The notes under the pieces were generated by a model that was not told the origin of the DNA, did no database searches, and saw nothing but the letters and a program-made list of their open reading frames with translations. A program made the position numbers and the translations under genes. DNA of 64,000 nt from Batrachochytrium dendrobatidis JAM81 (taxonomy: Eukaryota; Chytridiomycota; Chytridiomycetes; Rhizophydiales): assembly GCF_000203795.2 (NCBI RefSeq), contig NW_006281101.1:124001-188000 (forward strand), in the 5' to 3' direction. This document shows, in pieces, positions 20,922-32,509 of this stretch (the stretch's first letter is position 1; each line of letters starts with the position of its first letter).

Positions 20922-23900
20922 TTAATCTTCATTGCCTGCAAGTGTAGGATATGAATATCCACGTCGATCTAATGAATATGGAGATAGTGTGGTCTCGTTT
21001 AGAATCTCGGAAAAGTCTAGGCTGTACAGTTCAGCACCATGACGATGCTCAGCATCACTGTTATAAACCTGCGTCTCGTCTTCCAGCTCTGTCATGTCGT
21101 CGTACGTATCAGAATGAACATCTCTGTACTGATCTTCACTATCTTCGCTATCTTCACTTTGATCAACTTGACTAGCTGGTGAAATACTCGCATCATCTTC
21201 AAGTGAATCAATCGCTCCATCTATCCCTGACTCGTCCAAACTGCCATTCGCTGCCCATATGATCGAACTGACATCCTGATGGCCCATATCATTATGCTCT
21301 CGTCTCGGATTTATCCAAGATGAATCTTGTAAATATGAATCGTCTAAAACAATCCATAGTTTGATTAATTTGTAAACATATTTAAAGACCAGTCTAACAA
21401 GATACTCGATAAAAAACTCACCACCAGTTGTATTCAGACTACATAGTCCAGGAAATCGACTCAAAATAGCATCAGACTCGTTCAACAATGCTGATGATCT
21501 TGTCATGATTAAATCGCGCAACGCAGCGTATTGAACCAGGTTTAGTCCGTCTCGTGAATCAATCTTGCGCATCTCATTCAATGGTGATGTATTGCTAGTA
21601 GAATCATTCGCATTTAACCGCAATAATGTGCTGTCCAATGAAGGAATATCATAGGTAATGGACTGAGTCGATGGACAGTTGGGTCGAGTTGCTGAATGAG
21701 ATGATGTGCTGGATCTTGGAACTGTGCGTGATTTTGTACTGGATTCAACATATGAATTATATTTGGCTTGATTTGTATTTGAAAACAAGTATGGCGAGCC
21801 AGCATCGCTATGAGAGCCAGATGTTATAAAAGACCTGGATGCAGCAGGTGGGGGTAAAGTCACTTGCTGGCCAACCTCGGATTCTATAGACTCATCCGTC
21901 CAATCCAACTTTAATTCTTTTGGTGTTGATTTTACAATAGTGTCAAACAACTCAATTTCGTTTGTCACTGTACCGAGAAAATCCTAATATTCGAATAATC
22001 AAACACTCATGTCAGCAAAACGCACTAAACAAAACAATCCATTTTAAACAAAAAAACATATTTCACCTCAAACTCGGTCATTTCAGATCTGAGTTGTTGC
22101 AAACTAGAATGATAATTCAGCGGTCGTGTAGTGGGAAAGTTACAGTTGGCAGTGTTTTCATGTAAAGTTGGATGGTGAGAAAGTGATGTTTCTACTCCAG
22201 TTAAAGGCATTTGAGTATTGGCATCAGTAGGAGGCTCAGCGGAAGGAGCATATGCTACACTAGTATATACAGGCATTTGCACAGTAACAGCACGCTCCAG
22301 TCCATGTGAATGCTCACCCATTTCAGTGATATCACACTCGGGTAACATGGCATCACTTGTTGTTTGGTCAGGGTTCAATTCGGTCGTATTCGAGACGTTT
22401 GCCTTTACTGTGGTTGATTCGTTGATGCGGGGCGTATTGTCATGATGCAGCTTGAGATTGGATATGTAAAATTCTAAATCACGACACTTTTGAGCATAAG
22501 TGGGAGCGCGCACGTAAAAAACCAATTTGATAGAATCACTGTCAGAGTCATAAAATCCCTCCTGTTCAATAAGATCCAAATTGTAGAAACGATTATATCC
22601 CCAGCACTCGCCTACAGAAAACTCGGACTTGAATTCGCGCGAGATATTTCGTTTCTTTATCACTCCCCGAGATTGATTGATCTTGTCAAGTAAAAAATTC
22701 AATCCCATGATATAAATCCAAGTTTAGTAAAAAACAAAATGTATGTATCAATCGTAATAATAGTCGACAAAATACCAGGTACAATACTTACCAGATCCAC
22801 ACGGTATTGATACTTGGATGGCTGAGCCACACCCTTTACTAGCTCAACAAACACTGATAAAGACTCATTTCTACATACTCCATTTCCAGAACAATAAACT
22901 TTTAGTCGCCACTCAAGTCCAGATACTGAAATGGTGTCCGAGTAGATGGGCGATGAAAATTGCATTTTTGACTTGAAATTGGTAATAAGAAATACACCGT
23001 GATCATAAGCAGGAATGGTAGAGCTATCAAACTCCATTGATTCGGGTGGGATATTAAATTCGCTTATGGGGCTTGGATTAAGCTATAAAGTGAAATTGGG
23101 ATTAGCATGAGTTGGTTTAAGAAATCATGTTTTAATTTTAAATTCCAATTCACTACTTGCTTGATCAACCAAGTGAATAATGTCGGCTGAATTAGAAATA
23201 ATGTCGGTTTGCCATGCACCAGCCATTTGGCTCTCTAACGTTTCTAGTGTAACCCGCAGTTGATCAGCCTGCATTACTACTTTTTGCTTGCATTCTGAAA
23301 GAAGAGACATGTGGAATGTTTCTTGCTTGACAATACTTTCCACATCTTCTTCCCATAAAGTTTGATGTACTGCCAATGCCTTTAAAAAAGATTCCGAGTT
23401 AATATACGTTTACCCAGATCAGTTTAAAGTACAATTGCTTAACCTACAGTTTGTCGTGCATGAGAAATGGCAAGTGCATGGTCGTCTAAATATGCCAGCA
23501 ACTCGCCATATTGATTAAACCGAGAATACAAGAGTTTTGCACGTTCGTCAATTTTTGCTCGATGGCGTCTATATACTGCATGGAGATGTTCAAATGAATG
23601 ATTCTTGTGCTAGACTCGGCCCAGCAGCAACGTGATGAGTGATGTTGTCATGAAAACACATCAAGTACATTAAAAAGGTAAAATCACCTTTGTTTCAATC
23701 ACCGCACAGTCAGCACACAGACCTTCTTGGCAATCGTGACAGTAGTAGTACATGGGTGCAGAGTGATCGGGACATACGTCTTGGGTGGAATTTGGAGATG
23801 CAAACGCAAGCAGATTCAATTGCTAATCCATCCATTATCAAGCAAATAAACAAACGTGAATGAATCATTCAACGTTACAATGAATCCAACTTGCATGTTT

Positions 23901-24497
23901 ACCTGTGCCAGATCGTCCATGAATCGACAGTGAACAAGCTGAGATGGATTTAACGGAGCTCGACAGTGCGGACATTGACTTTTTTCCTCCTGGAGCCATT
24001 TCTATAGTTTAAAAAAGTATATAATGTATTGATTATTTGGCTCTATTTGATACTTGAACGAGTCGAGGTTTTGAAAAATGAATGAATACCTTGACGCAGG
24101 ATTCACATCCGACTTTAGAGCATCCTGGACACATGACAGGTTTTTGAAGACTCTCAAAGCATATAAAACATTTAAAACTTTGTATGTATGTTAGATCTTG
24201 ATAGCCTGTATAGACCATTCATGCCAATTCAAACGTCCGATTGTTGGCAGTTTATGCAACAATCCAGACTTGAATAAACATTCACATTGAGAAGAATTTA
24301 AACAAGACAACATACAAGTCTTCAAACTGAGGAGGAAGTTTGGTAGGTTGTGTTGGTTGCTTTCTAGATGGGTTTAAGAATGCCATTTCTGAGCCTAGAG
24401 TGTGAGTAGATAAACTGGGCCTCGTACAAGTTGAATGTGTTATGGATTGTGTATCCGAAGCAGGAGTGAGTACAGCGGCTTCAATGGCTGCAGACAT
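20922..24497 (-). CDS. TRIM37: TRIM37-like E3 ubiquitin ligase (RING, B-box, coiled coil, MATH)
   Basis: Ten exons: complement(20922..21343, 21422..21983, 22067..22681, 22792..23082, 23161..23379, 23448..23609, 23688..23822, 23903..24001, 24090..24177, 24316..24497), all in phase, 924 residues, near the 964 of human TRIM37. The RING is CFICFESLQKPVMCPGCSKVGC...CPHCRAPL (given in parts: CFICFESL, CPGCSKVGCESC, CPHCRAPL); the B-box is CPDHSAPMYYYCHDCQ with CADC; then a coiled coil (exons 5-6) and a MATH domain (SGLEWRLKVY; SVGECWGYNRFYNLDL; FYVRAPTYAQKCRD) followed by a long acidic, serine-rich tail. The domain order and the RING-adjacent VHCRFMDDLAQ match TRIM37 rather than TRAFs. In animals TRIM37 restrains centriole assembly and ubiquitinates H2A; the role in a flagellate fungus is open. 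One intron (23083-23160) appears to use a GC donor. Confidence 0.93.
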
Positions 24498-24784
24498 GGT
24501 CACTATACTCTCAATGAACTCAACAATTATATAATAAATTCGATACAATTCTGGACAAAATTCAACCCAATGGAATGCCGTCACGAGGCTTCATGGCAAT
24601 CAGTCGAACAAGAGAAAGTTTGAATTGGTTTATTTCAAGACAGAATGTAAGAGGATTTTATATGAAAAGAAGAGCCAAGGAGTAACTCGATAGAATTATG
24701 GATAAAGTAATGATCGGGAATTTACTGAGGTTGACTCGCACCTCATTCCAGTACAGACCAAAAACGGCTCTAATCAACGAGATC

Positions 24785-25981
24785 CTATTCTTCTCGAGCC
24801 ATATAAGATGTACGGTTAAGTAGAGTAGACATGCGGGATATCGGGCTCTTGACACTAACGTTTCCATCCATTAGACGCTCAGTTCTCCATTTTTCATACA
24901 ACGATTCGCGAGTACTGAGTTTCAAGTCTTCCAAATGGCTTCCAAATAGTGCATTTTTGAGCTCAATAAAATCGCAATGTTCAGTGTTTTCCACCTCCAC
25001 AACACCCCATGTATACTCTCTGCCAAGAATCTTTTTGTTGTCTACAACCAAGCCAGTAAATATCGCTTCATCATCCACTTGAGTGACTTCAGAGTTGACA
25101 AGACGGAATGGAACAAACGTGCTGAGTGGTAATGGTGCATCTGGATCGGCCTGCAGTGGTTCGTCGTCATCATCATCTTCAGGAAAACTGTATACGGGAA
25201 TTTTGTACTCTACCAAATCATTAGCAACCAACGATCGCACAGACTTGAGTTGCCTGACAGTCAGTAAATCAGATTTGGCTAAACAAGGAATCACATTGAC
25301 TCTGGAACACAGAGAAGTAAGCACATGACGATCGACTAGACTAAGACCATTGGATGCAATGATGATGTCTGGACTTAGCATGTATACACAGGCATGAGTT
25401 TGAAAGTCGGGAGATTTAGGATTGCGGCGCACTTTGGACTCTTCCATGAGAGTTGCCTCGAATTGCGCCTCGATGTATCTGATGATAGATTCAAGGTAAG
25501 TCGCAGCAATCCGCTCAGCAGTAGCATCGGCAGAAGAGGACGAGGCAGAAAACAACGTAGGCGGGACTTCAAGACCAGGCGAATCGATCAAGTTGAGTAA
25601 CAGACGCTCGCTGGGATCGTATGGCATATCACATTCGATGCTAGCAGGAGAAGGCATCGGATGAAGGGAAGTTTTTGGAGGTAATGGCGAATCACTTGGC
25701 ACAAGTGACATGGCTTGCAACTGCAGTTCCAACAGCGAGTGAGTGCCAGACGCCAACCCACTCGAGTCTTTACCTATAGTCAAGATGCTTTTACCATCAC
25801 TGGTAGCATTGTTGGATGCATCGGTTGGTTGTGTAGGGTAATGCAGTTTATGCACTCTGAGAGTCTCATACAATGTCGATACAAACGAAGACTTTCCACT
25901 ACGAGCATGTCCAACCACAAGCAAATTGAATGTGTGCACATTGTGTTTGCGGCTTCGAACGACGTTACGAGCTTGTAGCAT
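24785..25981 (-). CDS. Divergent septin GTPase
   Basis: A 398-residue single-exon septin-family GTPase. The P-loop is GHARSGKS (residues 24-31), G3 is DSPG (133-136, DTPG in most septins), and G4 is AKSD (235-238, AKAD in most). The septin-unique region is recognisable as WGVVEVENTEHCDFIELKNAL. The N-terminal half carries a low-complexity insertion between the P-loop and G3 (about residues 50-120), longer than in canonical septins, and an acidic stretch (EDDDDDE) near 270. No C-terminal coiled coil is evident. Septins form filaments at division and branching sites; this divergent member could be an accessory subunit. It lies upstream of the TRIM37-like gene on the same strand. Confidence 0.88.
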   Translation of the reverse strand: MLQARNVVRSRKHNVHTFNLLVVGHARSGKSSFVSTLYETLRVHKLHYPTQPTDASNNATSDGKSILTIGKDSSGLASGTHSLLELQLQAMSLVPSDSPLPPKTSLHPMPSPASIECDMPYDPSERLLLNLIDSPGLEVPPTLFSASSSSADATAERIAATYLESIIRYIEAQFEATLMEESKVRRNPKSPDFQTHACVYMLSPDIIIASNGLSLVDRHVLTSLCSRVNVIPCLAKSDLLTVRQLKSVRSLVANDLVEYKIPVYSFPEDDDDDEPLQADPDAPLPLSTFVPFRLVNSEVTQVDDEAIFTGLVVDNKKILGREYTWGVVEVENTEHCDFIELKNALFGSHLEDLKLSTRESLYEKWRTERLMDGNVSVKSPISRMSTLLNRTSYMAREE

Positions 25982-26167
25982 TGTTATGCAATTGACGATT
26001 GTTTAGTAAAAATCAATACTGAAATAAAATAGTTGACCGGATGAAACAAGTTCAAGTGGAATGTATATGTATGTAAGAAATAAGTTGTAACCAGTTCAAG
26101 AGTCTGCGACAAGTCAATGAATTCCAATGGTAAAAAAGAGTCTAACAGAACTCGAATTCAACTCGAT

Positions 26168-26572
26168 AGCAGCCGTATTCACGTAAAAATGAAACACTAA
26201 ATAAGGGTGCCTCTACACAAACAATCTCATGTTTGATGAGTGCCAATCTTGCTGGTCTTTAACTAGTCTTTGTCTAGTTTTTGTACAGAAATACAGCAAA
26301 TGCTCACATTTCTATTCCAATACATTCCATATTCTTGTCATCTTTTCAACCTACAACTCAAACACCAAATGACCATTATGGAATCAACATTCATTCCTGA
26401 AATTCTTTTTTGAACTAGATCGCAAAGGTATCTGATATTAAGGATACAATACAGCTTCAATAAAACCATCAATTCTCAACAACCATTTAGCCATTGTTTA
26501 TTCCGGAGCAACATACAGCAATACAAGATAAATACATAAAAGGTTTTATTTTACATGGATATGGCTGTAAAT
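26168..26572. mobile_element. MITE-like element, copy 1 of a near-identical pair
   Basis: Left terminus AGCCGTATTCACGTAAAAAT, right terminus TTTACATGGATATGGCTGTA. About 355 bp of interior and right end are roughly 98 percent identical to 37761-38116, indicating recent movement, whereas the left 45 bp differ completely between the two. Confidence 0.8.
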
Positions 26573-26919
26573 ACACAAGTGGGAATAAAGCCACAAATGG
26601 GCGGATTGAAGAAAGGGTACCAACGCGTCGTATGGGTTTCAATCTGTTTCAAGCTATCCACCTGACATCCTTGACTTGCAGATTCTTGAACTGGTATAAC
26701 CGTGCACAAAAGTGTACAAGATTGTAACAATCATCTGTTGCATCCAATCATTTCAACTTATGCAAATCGTAGATTTAAAAGTGGTCAAGCAGTTTAAAAA
26801 ACTGTTTGGTGCTTACACATTTGTGGTGGCACTCATTTTTTGATATCATTGTTGAATTTTGTACTTTTTTACATATTTGGCTTGGCAAGTTTCTGAAATT
26901 GTCTATCAGAATAAATATC

Positions 26920-27205
26920 ACCGCCGTACCCACGTAAATGGTTCATTTTATGTGGGTACGACTGTTTTTTGGGATAAATATGGTTGAGTACTTGCGCTTT
27001 TTATTGGACATTGGCCTAGTAAGCATTCTCGATTCTTCATCAACACAACGTCCATTATACAATACAGATTGTAGTGTTGTATTTTAAAACGTGTATGTTT
27101 ATGATCTAGTTTAAACAATACATTGCACATCCCAAGAATATAACGCTGTTTCCATACAATATCATACAGCATCATACAATGTCTTGAAGATTAAAAAGAT
27201 GAATG
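26920..27205. mobile_element. MITE-like element with palindromic end, inverted partner of 28388-28816
   Basis: It begins with a nearly perfect palindrome (26921-26966) made of two family termini head to head (CCGTACCCACGTAAATG, then its inverse), followed by about 240 bp that match 28540-28780 in the opposite orientation, including a shared stretch around 27060-27130. Confidence 0.75.
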
Positions 27206-27598
27206 TTTATTCAAGTCAATGTTTAATAGAAAAGCGCATTAAAGCTGTCCAAATTAGTCATATTCTGGGATGATTGATTTGAATTTGGATTTGGATTTGA
27301 TAATACTGGCGTTTTATGTATGGAAATAAACGAAAAACTTTGCAACACATTTATTGATTTCTGTAATTCAATCAACCAGCCGTGATGAACAGTCTATTCA
27401 GTCCAAAAGTACTTTATATGCTACCTGTTCATATTACTTTCAATTGCTGCCTCATCAGGTGAAGCTCTACATGTAGTTTCATTCATTACTTGTAACTGAC
27501 TTATTGCTTTGTGTTTCATGATTGGTTGAATCCACTGCTCAATTCGGTACATTTAAAACTATTGTCTCGACTGGATGATATGTTTGGGTTATAATTAG

Positions 27599-28254
27599 GA
27601 TTGGAAATGTCCAGCATGTTGTAATATCAATTGGCAGAAACGAGAAGCATGTAACCAGGTGTGTACTGGTTTCTAGTTTTTAGCCCGTTGTTCTTATGCT
27701 TTCTACTCACTGCTTTGTTATAGTGCAATGCACCCAAACCAGGCATGATTGGCGACCGTGAAGGCCGAGCTGGTGGGTTTAAAGAACGTGATGATGTGGT
27801 CGAGTATAGATCGAGTAGGTTTGATACCACTGAAGACCAATACGACGACTTTGGACGTGTGAGGAAAAAGTCGACTAAAATACCCTCCAAGCCTATTGCG
27901 ACAACTCCTGCAATCGAAGTGGATGATTTTGGAAGAATCAAAAAGACGGTAGATGTAGTTAAGCAAGACGATGATGATGATGATGAAGATGATGGACGGT
28001 GGGCTGCACTTGAAGGAATCATTGAAGGGAAAAGCTTGGATGGGCTAAAAGATTCTGCTGCTTCATCTCGCAGTCCAAGCGATGATCGTAGATCCTCTCA
28101 TACAGGTGACGACCGTAGATCTCGCGATCGGTATGATGACAGAAAAAGTCATCGTAAAGACTATAGACGAGACGATAAGAGAGATGATCGTCGCAACGAC
28201 AGATACCGAAGAAGTGATGACAGACGACGCAGCCAAAGCCCACGTCGTAGATAA
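27599..28254 (+). CDS. ZRANB2: ZRANB2-like RNA-binding splicing factor (5' exon not found)
   Basis: Zinc-finger Ran-binding domain protein expected to bind single-stranded RNA and influence splicing. Exons 27599..27658 and 27724..28254 join in phase. The first carries a RanBP2-type zinc finger: DWKCPACCNINWQKREACN plus CNAPKP across the intron. It is followed by the diagnostic GGFKERDDVVEYRSS and DDFGRVRKK block found in ZRANB2, a second DDFGRIKK, an Asp tract, and a C-terminal Arg/Asp/Ser-rich tail ending SQSPRRR. An acceptor (TTATAATTAG) precedes the zinc finger, so at least one upstream exon with the start codon, and perhaps a second zinc finger as in animals, is missing from this model. 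The gene is bracketed by inverted copies of a MITE-like element. Confidence 0.85.
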
Positions 28255-28999
28255 CCCCAATACCATTTTTACTTTGAATGGGTTGCGTGGTATACCATTA
28301 TGCGCTGATGTATGAAGATGTTATTACAACTGATACGGATTAAACCATCACATCTAATTTTGAACTTGCTATGTTTTGAAATGTTGATTTACAGTCATAT
28401 TCACCTAAAATGGAACGCTAAAATCAAAACACATGAATAGCTCATCTCATGTTGGATGAGTTCCAGTTTACTGGTTTTGATCTGCTCATTTTTGTACAAG
28501 AATACAAAGTGGATGTTTGATGCAGCATTCACACCTTTTTAATCTTCAAAGTATTGTATGATATTGTATGGTCAGCGTGGAAACAACATTATATTCTTGG
28601 GATGTGCAATATATTGTTTAAACTAGATCATAAACATACACGTTTTAAAATACAACACTACAATCTGTATTGTATGGTGGACGTTGTATTGATGAAGAAT
28701 CGAGAATGCTTACTAGGCCAATGTCCAATAAAAAGCGCAAGTATCCAACCATATTTATCCCAAAAAACAGTCGTACCCACATAAAATGAACCATTTACGT
28801 GGGTACGACTGTAAAAGATAACACTCATGGTCTAGCTTTTAGTTTTCGATTTAAAATTTATAATTCAAACAAAAAAAGAATTTAATTCATAAAAATGAAA
28901 ATGTAGTATTTACAAGGTTAATGTATGGATGTAGGAGAATGTAACGTGAAACCTAATTGACTAATCAGCCATGAAGTCAATCATATTTAAAACAAGTAT
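28255..28999. other. Intergenic, mostly one MITE-like element
   Basis: The element at 28388-28816 fills the gap between two convergent genes; the remaining 180 bp before the stop of the C2H2 gene show nothing recognisable. Confidence 0.6.
28388..28816. mobile_element. MITE-like element with palindromic end
   Basis: Left terminus TTTACAGTCATATTCACCTA; the right end is a palindrome of two head-to-head termini (28768-28812). About 240 bp near the right end are an inverted near-copy of 26960-27205. Confidence 0.75.
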
Positions 29000-31685
29000 C
29001 TATGCATATGTATCGTGGTTCAAAGTCGCCGAGAGTAGTTGCTGGATAGATGGAAGTCGCAGAGCAGGTATAGTATCGGACTGAGGTTTTACCAGGGTTG
29101 GTTCAGGACGCGGTTGGAATTGTGAACCATTTATATGTTGGAGTTGATTGTAGTCAGAAGCTTTGCTGTATGGCATGCTTCCGGATAAATGGGGTAGGAT
29201 ACGATAGTCAGAGTCGCTTGACTGAAAATCCAATGCATCGCCCAAATCGCTGATGGCTGGAGTAAGTGGCATTGGATAGTGTACCAACTCTGCTTTGTCA
29301 ACCCAATGCAATAGCGATCCTGGTGTTTGAGGATCACTATATATAGGAGAAGAGGCATGATGAGAGACAAGGGAAGATGGCGACAACACATCTTCACATG
29401 CCATGGCTGCCCTTTGATTCCTGGAATAAGCAGATTCCTGATATTCGTCAGCACGACACGCATAATCAGTTTTTGAGTAAGAATGTGTTTGAGACGGAGA
29501 AGCATAACCACCAAGTGATCTAGACATGTATAAAAGACCCGACGCAGCCTCAATTGGAGATCCGCACATGGACGAAGGGTAATCGGGATCTTGATCGCTG
29601 ATTGGCGAGAAAGCAGATTTGACTTTGTGAGCAGCCTCATTTTGAGGTGAAAGAAAAAGACTGATTGTAGGCAGCATAGATGAAGGATTCTTGGTAGGAG
29701 TCGAGGCATTTGATAGTGAATGAGAATCAGCATGTTGCTGACTATCCATTCTGCCTTCGCTTTCTGAAGTAAACAAGTCATCGCTGCTCATATCGTCATC
29801 ATCATCTCGCTCACTATGCTTAGAAGAGGAATCTACCATTGTAGCACAACTGCTTTTGGATTTTTGGACAATGGCAGTAGAAGCGCGATTGCCATTGCCC
29901 GTCTTTGACAAATGAATACGTCTGTGGCGAGCAAGAGATGAAGAATCGTTGAATGTTTTGTTGCATCCAGCAAAAAGACATGCATTGGGTTTTTCACCTG
30001 TATGGGTTCTGTTTGTATTCAGGTTACAACAGGCAGTTAGCAATCTATTCAATAATGCAAGTTTAAGTCATAAAGTGGATGAATTACAATTCAAGTGTTA
30101 TTTCCCAACATTTTCCAATGTGTGGTCATCCATACCCAATTCATGGGGAACAGACTCGAAAATCTGATAGTACTGGTGGATCATAAGCTGTTATGATGTG
30201 ACCATGAGTCTCTTCAATACAACAGCCATGAACAGTAACAAACAAGCATTCAAGCCATGCTAAACACCAACAGGCTAAAACACACTCAAGGGGTTCAACT
30301 TGAATCCAAGCAGGACAAATCCTTTGAATTAACCTTAATAATGCACTATTACCACATTGACCCTAGAAACAAGCACCAAGGAGTATCAACGGAAGCCAAA
30401 TTTATCAGAACAAACCAACAGTAGAACATGAACACGGGTATTTTCGATGCTGAGCAGTCGATATGATGCATGGTTCTACAGGAACATGCAGTCCAGACAA
30501 TGCTCTTGTGCATTGGAAATAGAGCCACTAAGCAGTGGCCAATAGATTGGCAACGAGCAGATGATTCAAGTGAGCAAAGAGAATAATAGTCGAGTTTTGA
30601 AGCACATTGTTGGGAATCCTCAGCAGGCTTGGAATGGGATTTCGGAATCGGGTCGGAACATGCATCAAGATAAGGTGCGCTAATAGCTTGTGACATGAGT
30701 CAAAGCTCAAATTCAACTCATTCATGACGCCATAGTCTTATTGATCAATAGTGTAGAGTAGAGAAAATAAACATGTATTGCTGCAATGAGCTATAACGTA
30801 ATGGTTTGGAACACAACACCCAGTCCAAAACTTGGTGCTGTTTTAATGTTCACAATGTTCACAATGCCCATCAATACCCAGATCTGCATAATGTGCAGTG
30901 GTGAAATGGCCCACCTTTGGCCCAATGGCCTACTGCGTTCAAGAAGTAGTATATAAAGAAAACAAGATGAATACCAACCTTCTATGTATACGAAGAGCAG
31001 AACGCTGGCGAAAGCTTTTACTACAGTCAGTCCAATCGCATGCAAATGGACGTAAATCGTAATGAATCTTCATGTGTCGAGTAACATCTGTACGGCGATA
31101 AAAACTTTTTCCACACGACTCCCATTCACAGATATACTTTCGTTCTTTGGTAATACCAGCAGTAGATGAGCGCTGTTTTTGGACAGAGGAGAGTTGTTTA
31201 GGCATATTGTAATGATCAAGAGAGTTGGGATGGGTTTTGCGCAGAGTCCTATGCTGGCCGGAATGATAAAGATCAGTAGTGTCAGGCTGGAAAGCAGGAG
31301 TGGGGTATACACGAGAATAAACTCCCTGACGAGAATGAGAATTGGGTGTATATATAGGAATCGGTCTTGTAAACTGAGAATTGGTATTGGCTTGAGGAAA
31401 GGAATACCAATGCTCCAAGGACGGATGCGGATAGCGGTGCGATGAAGTATAATGTTGTGAATGATCCAATTCTCGCTGACAGGTTTGTTGAAAATAGACG
31501 CGTCTCCGATCTGCAGCCACCTTTCCGAAAGCGCACCCGTTCCGATACATGTTCGAAGCTTGTACATTGTGAGCTTTGGGAACCAGTGTTGAAATCGAAA
31601 GGGCTGGTGCATAAGCATGCATTTTTTCGGAAGTTTTGCACGAGTCTTTTGCAACCAACACTGACGGCGAAAAAGTCTGATACAT
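29000..31685 (-). CDS. C2H2 zinc-finger transcription factor
   Basis: Exons complement(29000..30008, 30979..31685), joined across a 970-nt intron, give 571 residues. The N-terminal 170 residues are rich in S, H, Y and P. Three consecutive C2H2 fingers follow: [38 protein letters not shown] and, after the intron, the linker THTGEKP with [19 protein letters not shown]. The intron interrupts the linker exactly in phase, which supports the join. The C-terminal 300 residues are acidic then Ser/Pro-rich and unlike any domain I recognise. It is presumably a sequence-specific nuclear regulator; the target is unknown. The start at 31685 avoids an upstream hydrophobic stretch in the same open frame that looks non-coding; the true start may lie in another exon. 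Confidence 0.82.
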
Positions 31686-32509
31686 GGTGTATATTATCAA
31701 GTTTGGTGATAATTGCTTGGAATCTTCAGGATTGGAGCTCCAAATGAATTTGAGCAAACGGCGAGGCAAGGATAGAATTAACAAAGTGCTAAACAAGTAT
31801 ATATATGGGCAGTATGCTATCAACAGATAGTAGATGGTTTGCTGGACTCGACGATATACACCTGATTGGTAATGGATCAATGCATCCAATAAGCCTGGAT
31901 CCTATCTGCTTTATATCATTCCAAACAAAAGTAGGGGTCTGAATACAATCTTGCAAAGTGCATGTGCTAGTTCGACCCATTTGCGCATTGAAATCGGAAG
32001 GTGACTCAAGCTAGAAAGATACCCGAATTTGAAACTTTGACTATTTGTATCAGTACGGCCATATCACGTAAACGAAACTGAAGTGTCAGTGCATCATACA
32101 TGACCGGCTTCATGGTGATGGGTGCCAAATTTACTGATCAGCATTGTGTACTCTAAACCCTTGACAAACTTGACTGGCCGCCTAGTAATTGGCATGCATC
32201 GTTGCAATCTTTTCTTGAACTAGAGCACAGACGCATCCGAGATATTTAGAATACAAGAGAATAGAGTTTGACAACAAACTCAATATCTGGATTGTAGTGG
32301 ATGCATCTGGTAATTGTACAATGTACAGCTATGCCAAATGAGAATCACTCTGGTTCAAAACTATGTATTATATGATGGTCATTGTTTATTAAAGTAGCAA
32401 TCTCTGATAGGAAAGCACAGGTACTCAACCATTATTTACTCCAGAGACGGCCACCACAAGTAGTTCATTTACATGAATACGGTTGTAAATAAAAAAACAG
32501 TACAACAGA
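31686..32509. other. Intergenic, half of it a MITE-like element
   Basis: The element at 32050-32490 occupies the part nearest the PFF1 stop codon. No gene is supported in 31686-32049. Confidence 0.55.
32050..32490. mobile_element. MITE-like element next to the PFF1 stop codon
   Basis: Left end TACGGCCATATCACGTAAAC, right end TTTACATGAATACGGTTGTA. The interior is related to 44471-44964 (GGTGATGGGTGCC / GGTGATCGGCATGG region). The right end is about 20 bp from the minus-strand stop codon of PFF1. Confidence 0.7.

Larger units (their letters stand above)
25982..27598. other. Intergenic region with two MITE-like elements
   Basis: It contains the element at 26168-26572 and the hairpin-ended element at 26920-27205. 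The 5' exon(s) of the ZRANB2-like gene should lie between 27206 and 27598 but could not be placed. Confidence 0.55.

Noticed and set aside
26948..28784. Two similar 75-77 residue frames on opposite strands (26948-27175 and 28554-28784)
   Set aside because: Their similarity comes from the inverted MITE copies, and the sequence has no protein-like conservation pattern beyond DNA identity.
30349..30725. Open frames of 65 and 115 codons inside the C2H2-factor intron
   Set aside because: Overlapping frames without domain similarity; the surrounding zinc-finger reading makes this an intron.
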